Shown: piece after piece, positions 1 to 6,612 of the stretch
How positions within the stretch are numbered: the stretch's first letter is position 1
Layout: each line of letters starts with the position of its first letter
Assembly (NCBI GenBank): GCA_016781725.1
Contig: JADDPU010000389.1
Location: 1 to 6,612, forward strand
DNA from: Rubrobacter sp.
GTDB taxonomy: Bacteria; Actinomycetota; Rubrobacteria; Rubrobacterales; Rubrobacteraceae
Length of the DNA: 6,612 nt
Direction of reading: 5' to 3'
Notes under the pieces: generated by a model
Databases searched by the model: none
Told to the model about the DNA's origin: nothing
Seen by the model: the letters and a program-made list of their open reading frames with translations, nothing else
Position numbers and translations under genes: made by a program

Positions 1-2939
<2,939 letters not shown>

Positions 2940-2949
2940 CAAATTAGCT

Positions 2950-2956
2950 CTCCTCC
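2950..2956 (-). promoter_or_regulatory. Ribosome binding site deciding the rpoB start
   Basis: The minus strand reads GGAGGAG here, a strong anti-16S match. It lies ten bases before GTG 2939 and seven before TTG 2942. The in-frame ATG at 2960-2958 lies upstream of this site, with TTAACGATCC before it, so the ATG lacks a ribosome binding site. This favours the GTG or TTG start. Confidence 0.75.
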
Positions 2957-2995
2957 GCATGGATCGTTAAAAAATGGGCAAACACGCAAACGGTT

Positions 2996-3024
2996 ATCTT
3001 ACCCGTACCCTACGGGTAAGTCAA
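2996..3024 (-). promoter_or_regulatory. Candidate rpoB promoter (TTGACT-17-TAAGAT)
   Basis: On the minus strand TTGACT (3024-3019) matches five of six bases of the primary sigma -35 consensus. It is followed by a 17-base spacer (3018-3002) and TAAGAT (3001-2996), four of six bases of TATAAT including the key A2 and T6. Initiation would fall near 2989-2987, giving a leader of about 50 bases before the rpoB start with the GGAGGAG site inside it. The position, just before rpoB after a long gap, suits a promoter that lets rpoBC be expressed apart from the ribosomal protein genes. The spacer is almost fully occupied by an inverted repeat, listed separately. Assigned from hexamers and spacing only. 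Confidence 0.6.
2998..3020. repeat. Perfect inverted repeat over the rpoB promoter spacer
   Basis: Arms CTTACCCGTA (2998-3007) and TACGGGTAAG (3011-3020) are exact reverse complements, separated by three bases. The dyad begins inside the -35 hexamer, fills the spacer and ends inside the -10 hexamer. As DNA it could be an operator. In read-through RNA from rplL it would fold into a stable hairpin, though without a U-run directly after it. RNA started at the candidate promoter would not contain it. Confidence 0.7.
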
Positions 3025-3204
3025 GGGATTATTCCAGAGAAATATGTCGCCGGCCATCGACCGGCGCGTGGAGTGTAGCACAGCCCCTCGGGGCATGCCA
3101 CTAACGGCGCTTTCGCGCCGTTGGAGGCTACAGGTTTCAGGTCTCTCCAGACGCGTCGCAGCCACAGTGCGACCAGGCGAGGTGTAAGCTAGTCTCTGCA
3201 TCAA

Positions 3205-3235
3205 AGAGCGGCGCCCCGCGAAGGAGCGCCGCTCT
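3205..3235 (-). terminator. Attenuator-like hairpin after rplL
   Basis: Arms AGAGCGGCGC (minus 3235-3226) and GCGCCGCTCT (3214-3205) pair perfectly over 10 bp. The stem can extend by UCC with GGG, including one U-G pair, to leave a five-base UUCGC loop. Only UUU follows before GAUGCAG, so the U-tract is short. The hairpin begins 31 bases after the rplL stop. A partial terminator that lowers rpoBC relative to ribosomal protein output fits the position, but the weak U-tract leaves open a role in RNA processing or 3'-end stability. Confidence 0.55.
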
Positions 3236-3266
3236 CAGTCCCAGGCTGAAGCCTGAAACCTCTAAG

Positions 3267-3650
3267 CTACTTCAGCTCGACCGAGGCGCCGGCCTCCTCG
3301 AGCTGGGCCTTGAGGGCCTCTGCGTCCTCGCGGCTTAGGGCCTCCTTGACGGGGTTCGGGGCCTCGTCGACCAGGGCCTTCGCCTCCTTCAGGCCGAGGC
3401 CGGTAACGGCGCGGACCACCTTGATGACCTGGATCTTCTTCTCCCCGGGCCCCTGGAGCACGACGTCGAACTCGGTCTGCTCCTCCTCGGCGGCGGCGGC
3501 GCCGTCGCCCGCGACCCCGGCAGCCGGGGCCGCCGCCACGGCCGTGGCGGAGACGCCGAAGCGCTCCTCCAGGGCCTTCACCAGCTCCGAGAGCTCGAGA
3601 ACCGTCATGTTCTCGATGGTCTCCATCAACTCTTCCTGATTTATGGGCAT
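3267..3650 (-). CDS. rplL: Ribosomal protein L7/L12
   Basis: Mobile stalk protein of the 50S subunit. Dimers sit on the C-terminal helix of L10 and recruit and activate the translation GTPases EF-Tu, EF-G, IF2 and RF3. The 127 residues show the family layout: an N-terminal helical dimerisation domain (about 1-33, with ENMTVLELSELVKALEERFGV at its core), a flexible Ala/Gly-rich hinge (about 36-57, ending in an EEE run), and the C-terminal factor-binding domain (about 58-127, with EKKIQVIKVVRAVTGLGLKE and the conserved LKEAKALVDEAP). The ATG at 3650 has AGGAGG at 3664-3659 with eight-base spacing. The gene begins 29 bases after the rplJ stop, so the two are surely co-transcribed. The strong ribosome binding site fits the need for several L12 copies per L10. 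Confidence 0.98.
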   Translation of the reverse strand: MPINQEELMETIENMTVLELSELVKALEERFGVSATAVAAAPAAGVAGDGAAAAEEEQTEFDVVLQGPGEKKIQVIKVVRAVTGLGLKEAKALVDEAPNPVKEALSREDAEALKAQLEEAGASVELK

Positions 3651-3679
3651 TCTCTAGTCCTCCTAGACTCGACTCTTGC

Positions 3680-4207
3680 CTACGACTGTTCGGCGCTTTG
3701 CTTCTGCTCGGCGATCTGGCCGAGCGCCACGACCAGACCCTGGACTGTGTTGTTGAGTACCGTGACCAACCCCGTGAGCGGCGAGGAGATGCCGCCGACC
3801 ACCTGCGCGATGAGTTGCTCGCGACCCGGGAGCCTGCTCAGGGCGACCACTTCGGTCTCGTCGAGCACGCGCCCGCCCTCGAGGAGCCCGCCCTTCAGCG
3901 CGAACGTCTCGACCTGGTCGGCGAACTCGGCCATAAGCTTCGCGCTGGCCACCGGGTCCTCCGAGAAGGCCAGGGCCGTCGGCCCGACCAGAAACTCGGC
4001 GAGCCCCCCTACCCCGGCCTCGTCCGCCGCGCGCTTCGTCAGCGTGTTCTTGGCGACCACGAAGTCCACGCCCGACTCGCGGCTGCGCCGCCTGAGGTCG
4101 GTGCTCCTGGCGACGTCCATCCCCTGGTAGTCGACGAGCACCGCCGAGCCGGCCCTAAGCTTCGTGGCGAGGCGCTCGATCACCTGCGCTTTCTCTTCCC
4201 TGTTCAC
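3680..4207 (-). CDS. rplJ: Ribosomal protein L10
   Basis: Base of the L12 stalk: it binds the L11 region of 23S rRNA and carries the L12 dimers. The family is recognised over all 175 residues. The N-terminal globular domain begins NREEKAQVIERLATKL and includes SAVLVDYQGM (21-30), VAKNTLTKRA (51-60) and EFLVGPTALAF (71-81). After LKGGLLEGG the chain ends in a long helix (about 140-170) that docks L12. At 175 residues it is about ten longer than E. coli L10; thermophile and mycobacterial L10 of similar length carry three L12 dimers rather than two, so three is possible here. The start is GTG at 4207 with GGAGGAG five bases upstream. An ATG at 4212 meets a stop after one codon and is out of frame. 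The gene sits behind an L10-binding leader, so its own product probably represses it. Confidence 0.98.
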   Translation of the reverse strand: MNREEKAQVIERLATKLRAGSAVLVDYQGMDVARSTDLRRRSRESGVDFVVAKNTLTKRAADEAGVGGLAEFLVGPTALAFSEDPVASAKLMAEFADQVETFALKGGLLEGGRVLDETEVVALSRLPGREQLIAQVVGGISSPLTGLVTVLNNTVQGLVVALGQIAEQKQSAEQS

Positions 4208-4212
4208 TCCAT

Positions 4213-4219
4213 CTCCTCC
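4213..4219 (-). promoter_or_regulatory. Ribosome binding site deciding the rplJ GTG start
   Basis: GGAGGAG on the minus strand ends five bases before GTG 4207. It lies 12 bases after the 3' arm of the terminator-like hairpin at 4232-4257. Leader folding could therefore affect both transcription into rplJ and access to this site. Confidence 0.75.
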
Positions 4220-4231
4220 GCAAATAGATAA

Positions 4232-4257
4232 CCCCGAGGCCGCAGAGGCGCTCGGGG
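4232..4257 (-). terminator. Terminator-like attenuator hairpin before rplJ
   Basis: On the minus strand CCCCGAG (4257-4251) pairs with CTCGGGG (4238-4232). Inside it GCC pairs with GGC around a UCUGC loop, with one unpaired base, giving about 10 bp. The RNA continues UUAUCUAUUU, seven U in ten bases, before the GGAGGAG ribosome binding site. Strong stem plus U-rich tail is the form of an intrinsic terminator. Lying between an L10-binding leader and rplJ, it is best read as the output switch of L10 autoregulation. Confidence 0.65.
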
Positions 4258-4284
4258 CTCGAAGATACCCTGAAAGCTTTCCGC

Positions 4285-4342
4285 AACCTCGGCCGGATGA
4301 TTAAGCCCTTGGCACTCGCCAGGACCCCGGCTGTCTTCGGTC
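4285..4342 (-). promoter_or_regulatory. L10 leader (autoregulatory ribosomal protein binding RNA)
   Basis: cis-acting RNA in the rplA-rplJ gap. The minus strand contains GACCGAAGACAGCCGG, later GGCUUAAUCAU and CCGGCCGAGGUU, which I recognise as the conserved L10-leader pattern. The implied fold is: GACC (4342-4339) with GGUU (4288-4285); the asymmetric GAAGACA/CGA region expected to form the kink-turn; GCCGG with CCGGC; and a terminal hairpin GUCCUGGC-GAGU-GCCAAGGGC with one bulged A and one U-G pair. In this family the L10-L12 complex binds the kink-turn region in place of its 23S rRNA target and lowers rplJL expression when in excess. The terminator-like hairpin and rplJ ribosome binding site follow directly. 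Recognition is from memory of the family, without a covariance-model search. Confidence 0.8.
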
Positions 4343-4358
4343 TCTTATGGACTTTTAG

Positions 4359-4372
4359 GGACCCGAAGGTCC
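4359..4372 (-). other. UUCG-capped hairpin after rplA
   Basis: GGACC-UUCG-GGUCC on the minus strand forms a 5-bp stem closed by the very stable C(UUCG)G tetraloop, ten bases after the rplA stop. CUAAAAGUCC follows, so there is no U-tract and termination is unlikely. It may protect the rplA 3' end, mark a processing point, or be an outer element of the L10 leader. Confidence 0.5.
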
Positions 4373-4382
4373 GGGCGTGATA

Positions 4383-5072
4383 CTAATCCCTCTCCACCGC
4401 GGGGTCAACCTTGACCGAGGGGCCCATCGTCGTCGAGAGCGCCACCGACTTGAAGTAGCGTCCCTTCACCGGGGCCGGGCGCGCCCGCTGCAGCTCCTCG
4501 CGCAGCGCGTAGTAGTTCTCGACCAGGCGGTCCACGTCAAAGGACTTCTTGCCTATCACGCCGTGGATGATCCCGTAGCGGTCCACGCGGTACTCGATCT
4601 TGCCGCGCTTGATCTCCTCGACAGCCCTGCCGACATCCTGCGTAACCGTCCCGCTCTTCGGGTTGGGCATGAGCCCGCGCGGACCCAGCACCGGCCCCAA
4701 CTGGCCGACGGCCCTCATCTGGTCAGGGGTGGCCACTGCCACGTCGAAGTCCATAAAGCCCTCGTCGCGGATGCGGGCGGCCAGGTCGTCCGAGCCTACG
4801 ACGTCGGCCCCGGCCTCCTCGGCCTCCCTCGCCTTCTCGCCCTGAGCGAAGACCGCGACCCGGCGGGTCTTGCCCGTACCGTTCGGCAGCATCAACGTGC
4901 CCCGCACCATCTGGTCGGCCCGCCTCGGGTCCACGTTCAGGTGGATGTGCGCCTCGACGCTCTCGTCGAACTTGGCGCCCTCGAGGTCCTTCAGGAGCCC
5001 GAGCGCCTCGCGGGGTGTGTACCTCTGCTCGGAATCGATCCTCGCCTTCTGCTCCAGCAGCTTCCTACCCAT
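4383..5072 (-). CDS. rplA: Ribosomal protein L1
   Basis: Protein of the L1 stalk on the 50S subunit, which binds 23S rRNA and helps deacylated tRNA leave the E site. In many bacteria it also represses the L11-L1 operon by binding its mRNA. The 229 residues match the usual length. Domain I is built from the N- and C-terminal parts (about 1-67 and 160-229). Domain II lies between and includes GTGKTRRVAVFAQGEKA (65-81), GADVVGSDDLA and the signature GQLGPVLGPRGLMPNPKSGTV (about 123-143). The C-terminal LSTTMGPSVKVD is also typical. The ATG at 5072 lies inside the end of rplK with an 8-base overlap (ATGGGTAG), and only a weak GGGG stands upstream, so translation is probably coupled to rplK. No clear L1-binding mimic was seen in the short gap before rplK. 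Confidence 0.98.
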   Translation of the reverse strand: MGRKLLEQKARIDSEQRYTPREALGLLKDLEGAKFDESVEAHIHLNVDPRRADQMVRGTLMLPNGTGKTRRVAVFAQGEKAREAEEAGADVVGSDDLAARIRDEGFMDFDVAVATPDQMRAVGQLGPVLGPRGLMPNPKSGTVTQDVGRAVEEIKRGKIEYRVDRYGIIHGVIGKKSFDVDRLVENYYALREELQRARPAPVKGRYFKSVALSTTMGPSVKVDPAVERD

Positions 5073-5502
5073 TGACAGTAATCCCCATGCTCCGGGCCGT
5101 CCCCTCGATAATCTTCGCCGCGCCGTCTACGTCGGCGGCGTTCAGGTCAGGCATCTTGGTCCTAGCTATCTCCTCCACCTGCGCGCGGCTCACCGCACCG
5201 ACCTTCGAGCGGTTCGGCTCGCCGCTGCCCTTGTCCAGGCCGGCGGCCTGCTTGAGCAGGAACGCGGCTGGCGGCGTCTTGGTCACGAAGGTAAACGAGC
5301 GGTCCTCGAAGACCGTGATCTCTACCGGGATGATCTGGCCCATCTGGTCGCGCGTGGCGTCGTTGAACTGCCGCACGAACTCCCCGATATTCACCTGCGC
5401 CTGGCCCAGGGCCGGGCCGACCGGCGGCGCGGGGTTCGCCTGACCGCCGGTGATCTGCAACTTCAGTTTGCGCGCTACGCGGCGCCCGCGTCCTCTACCC
5501 AT
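5065..5502 (-). CDS. rplK: Ribosomal protein L11
   Basis: Protein of the GTPase-associated centre. It binds the 23S rRNA thiostrepton loop and contacts EF-G and, on stalled ribosomes, RelA-type stringent factors. The 145-residue chain has the N-terminal domain with the proline-rich NPAPPVGPALGQ (23-34) and the C-terminal RNA-binding domain from about residue 75 (PPAAFLLKQAAG, then VEEIARTKMPDLNAADVDGAAKIIEGTARSMGI in outline). Pro26 and Pro30 correspond to E. coli Pro22 and Pro26, known thiostrepton contacts. The basic start GRGRGRRVARK is somewhat more arginine-rich than usual, and QAQVNIGEF replaces the common QxGVNIMEF. ATG at 5502 is preceded by GAGAGG at six-base spacing. It lies 18 bases after nusG and overlaps rplA. 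Confidence 0.98.
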   Translation of the reverse strand: MGRGRGRRVARKLKLQITGGQANPAPPVGPALGQAQVNIGEFVRQFNDATRDQMGQIIPVEITVFEDRSFTFVTKTPPAAFLLKQAAGLDKGSGEPNRSKVGAVSRAQVEEIARTKMPDLNAADVDGAAKIIEGTARSMGITVNG

Positions 5503-5520
5503 AACGATCCTCTCGTCTCT

Positions 5521-6051
5521 TTAGAGCTTGGCTACCTGGTTGAAGGAGAGCTCCACCGGCGTCTCGCGCCCGAAGATGGAGACGAGTACCTTCAGCCTCG
5601 ACTGGTCCACGTTGATGTCCGAGATGGAGCCTGTGAAGTCCGAGAGCGGACCACCGATGACCTTGACGGTCTCCCCGATGCTGTAGTCCACCGTGGTCTT
5701 GACCTTCTCGCGCTGCTCCACCTCACCAGGGTGCAAGAGCCTCTCGACCTCGGCCCGGCTCAGGGCCAGCGGCTTCTCCCCGGCCCCGACGATCTGGGTG
5801 ACGCCAGGGGTCTGGCGCACGAGCTGCCAGGTCGTGTCGTTCATGTCCATGTTGACGAGAACGTAGCCGGGGAACTGGCGCTGGACGGTCGGCACCTTCT
5901 TGCCGTCCTTGATCTCGATGACGTTCTCGGTAGGTATGCGGATCTCGCCGAAGTGCCGGTTCAGACCTATAGAGTCGATCCTGCGCTGCAGCGTCGTGCG
6001 CACCTTGTTCTCGTGCCCCGAGTATGTGTTGACTACGTACCACTTCTTCAA
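5521..6051 (-). CDS. nusG: Transcription elongation/antitermination factor NusG
   Basis: Binds the RNA polymerase clamp to modulate elongation and pausing, and can link to Rho or to ribosomal protein S10 on the leading ribosome. The 176 residues hold the NGN domain (about 1-110: KKWYVVNTYSGHENKV at the start, RQFPGYVLVNMDMNDTTW at 58-75, TPGVTQIVG at 81-89) and the C-terminal KOW domain (about 122-176: GETVKVIGGPLSDFTGSI, then SIFGRETPVELSFNQVAKL). The start codon is TTG at 6051: no ATG or GTG is available in frame before a TAG five codons upstream, and AGGAG stands nine bases before it. Many actinobacterial NusG proteins carry a long acidic N-terminal extension, which is absent here. The gene begins 19 bases after secE, the near-universal secE-nusG pair. 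Confidence 0.98.
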   Translation of the reverse strand: MKKWYVVNTYSGHENKVRTTLQRRIDSIGLNRHFGEIRIPTENVIEIKDGKKVPTVQRQFPGYVLVNMDMNDTTWQLVRQTPGVTQIVGAGEKPLALSRAEVERLLHPGEVEQREKVKTTVDYSIGETVKVIGGPLSDFTGSISDINVDQSRLKVLVSIFGRETPVELSFNQVAKL

Positions 6052-6060
6052 AACGTAATG

Positions 6061-6065
6061 CTCCT
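6061..6065 (-). promoter_or_regulatory. Ribosome binding site supporting the nusG TTG start
   Basis: AGGAG on the minus strand precedes TTG 6051 by nine bases. The codons between the in-frame TAG at 6066-6064 and the TTG offer no other start, so this site effectively fixes the TTG as the nusG start. Confidence 0.75.
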
Positions 6066-6070
6066 ATTGC

Positions 6071-6310
6071 CTACAGGAAGATCAGCCGCGCCAGGCGGCC
6101 GAACACGAAGTCCCAGGCGGCGACGTACGCCGCCAGCACCAGCACTATGATGAGCACCACCGCCGTGCTCTGCCGCAACTGGTCGCGGTTGGGCCAGTTG
6201 ACCCGCCGCAACTCGTTGCGGACGTCCCTGCCGAACCTCCTCGAACGGGCCACCACGCCGCCCTGTGGCTGCTGTGCTCTCTTGGCGGCCGAACCGCGCT
6301 TGTTACCCAT
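6071..6310 (-). CDS. secE: Preprotein translocase subunit SecE
   Basis: Essential membrane subunit that clamps the SecY channel of the SecYEG translocon. The 79 residues are of the short single-span type: a basic, low-complexity cytoplasmic N-terminus (1-25), an amphipathic helix carrying the family signature RDVRNELRRVNWPNRDQL (28-45), then one hydrophobic transmembrane segment (about 49-70, TAVVLIIVLVLAAYVAAWDF) and a short tail ending RLIFL. E. coli SecE, by contrast, has three spans. ATG at 6310 follows GAGG at about five-base spacing. The gene stands 27 bases from the mature tRNA-Trp body once processing is allowed for, and 19 bases before nusG. Confidence 0.96.
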   Translation of the reverse strand: MGNKRGSAAKRAQQPQGGVVARSRRFGRDVRNELRRVNWPNRDQLRQSTAVVLIIVLVLAAYVAAWDFVFGRLARLIFL

Positions 6311-6340
6311 AATGTCCTCGCATGGCTTCGCCTCTCGAAG

Positions 6341-6413
6341 CAGGGCAGGAGGGACTCGAACCCCCGACCTGCGGTTTTGGAGACCGCTGCTCTACCAACT
6401 GAGCTACTGCCCT
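6341..6413 (-). tRNA. tRNA-Trp (anticodon CCA)
   Basis: The minus strand folds into a complete 73-base cloverleaf. The acceptor pairs AGGGCAG with CTGCCCT over 7 bp; the D arm is GCTC/GAGC with loop AGTTGGTA; the anticodon stem GCGGT/ACCGC holds loop CTCCAAA with anticodon CCA; the variable loop is AGGTC; and the T arm GGGGG/CCCTC (one G-U pair) holds TTCGAGT. The discriminator base is G, as bacterial TrpRS prefers. CTT follows, so the 3' CCA is not encoded and must be added by the nucleotidyltransferase. It lies between rpmG (13 bases upstream) and secE, so it must be cut out of an mRNA-type precursor by RNase P and 3' nucleases. Confidence 0.98.
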
Positions 6414-6426
6414 CTGTCGACCGATC

Positions 6427-6576
6427 CTAACGGGTCTCCCGGTGCGCCGTGTGGTGCCGGCACCACGGGCAATACTTCTGCAACTGGATGCGGTCCGGGG
6501 TGTTCCGCCGGTTCTTCCTGCTGTGGTAGTTCCGGCGCTTGCACTCCTCGCAAGCCAGCGTTACCAATTGTCGCAC
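6427..6576 (-). CDS. rpmG: Ribosomal protein L33, zinc-binding form
   Basis: Small 50S protein near the E site. The 49-residue product begins MRQLVTLACEECKRRNY and ends QKYCPWCRHHTAHRETR. It carries both Cys-x2-Cys pairs (C9/C12 and C36/C39), the zinc ribbon of the C+ type of L33 as opposed to cysteine-free zinc-independent paralogues. The start is GTG at 6576 with GGAGG ending six bases upstream (6587-6583); the TAG stop is at 6429-6427. The cysteine-free form is often controlled by a zinc repressor; nothing of that kind is visible here. The gene leads into tRNA-Trp and secE, an order seen in many bacteria. The 36 bases beyond the start hold no promoter that I recognise. Confidence 0.96.
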   Translation of the reverse strand: MRQLVTLACEECKRRNYHSRKNRRNTPDRIQLQKYCPWCRHHTAHRETR

Positions 6577-6612
6577 AACCTACCTCCGAATCACAGGGGC
6601 GGCGTCATCGCC

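Larger units (their letters stand above)
2940..3266 (-). other. 327-base structured spacer between rplL and rpoB
   Basis: No credible gene lies here. In minus-strand RNA order the spacer can form: a small CAGGC-UUCA-GCCUG stem (3255-3242); the long GC hairpin at 3235-3205; GUCGCA with UGCGAC (3173-3155, seven-base loop); AACGGCGC-GAAA-GCGCCGUU, an 8-bp stem with a GNRA tetraloop (3122-3103); an AGUG-GCA-GCCC stem with matching CACU, UGC and GGGC (3102-3072); CGCCGGUC-GAU-GGCCGGCG including one U-G pair (3066-3048); and the promoter dyad (3020-2998). In addition, AGGUUUCAGG (3261-3252) is the exact complement of CCUGAAACCU (3141-3132), which could close a loop of 110 bases around the long hairpin. 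In E. coli the rplL-rpoB gap is of similar size and holds an attenuator and an RNase III site; a comparable role here is inference. Confidence 0.6.

Noticed and set aside
3028..3056. A second promoter-like pair TGGCCG-17-AATAAT on the minus strand
   Set aside because: The -10 looks fair but the -35 matches only three of six bases and lies in a strong hairpin. The TTGACT-TAAGAT pair just downstream is much better.
3010..3204. A 64-codon minus-strand open frame in the rplL-rpoB spacer, and a plus-strand one at 2910-3104
   Set aside because: Neither has a ribosome binding site or recognisable product. The minus one runs through four hairpins and ends in the promoter dyad, so RNA structure explains the region better.
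4359..4372. The UUCG hairpin after rplA as a transcription terminator
   Set aside because: The stem has only 5 bp and is followed by CUAAAAGUCC, with no U-tract. It is kept as a structural element only.
4870..6150. A 426-codon open frame on the plus strand crossing rplA, rplK, nusG and secE
   Set aside because: It is antisense to four certain genes and their junctions, with no family resemblance. It is a composition artefact, like the other plus-strand frames at 12-905, 3698-4231 and 4377-5075.

Overview
The window is a GC-rich stretch of bacterial chromosome in which every gene I can support lies on the minus strand, so transcription runs from base 6612 towards base 1. In transcription order it holds rpmG (L33), tRNA-Trp(CCA), secE, nusG, rplK (L11), rplA (L1), an L10 leader RNA, rplJ (L10), rplL (L7/L12), a structured 327-base spacer with a candidate promoter, and the first 979 codons of rpoB, which runs off the left edge. 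This is the conserved secE-nusG-rplKAJL-rpoBC cluster. Third positions are strongly G/C and the proteins are typical of a deep-branching, possibly thermophilic Gram-positive lineage. My best guess is a Rubrobacter-like actinobacterium. That is an inference from overall protein character (RpoB without the proteobacterial insertions, short NusG, single-span SecE) and no search was run.

Region by region: 6341-6576 carries rpmG and tRNA-Trp 13 bases apart, so one precursor probably yields both. From 6310 to 4383, secE, nusG, rplK and rplA are packed with gaps of 18-19 bases, and rplK and rplA overlap by 8 bases. At 4208-4382 lies a recognisable L10-binding leader followed by a terminator-like hairpin just before the rplJ ribosome binding site, the arrangement expected for autogenous control of L10-L12 supply. 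rplJ and rplL follow, 29 bases apart. At 2940-3266 the spacer before rpoB contains a long GC hairpin (likely attenuator), several smaller hairpins, and a promoter-like pair TTGACT-17-TAAGAT. A perfect 10-base-arm inverted repeat covers nearly all of that promoter's spacer.

Together the genes supply the translation GTPase stalk (L11, L10, L12), the L1 stalk, a zinc-ribbon L33, the elongation factor NusG, the translocon subunit SecE and the RNA polymerase beta subunit. The two structured spacers are where ribosomal protein output could be uncoupled from RNA polymerase output. I see no mobile element, CRISPR array, phage gene or unknown operon. The most interesting points are the dyad-overlapped rpoB promoter, the L10 attenuator with possible alternative pairings, and unusual residues in the rifampicin-binding region of RpoB.
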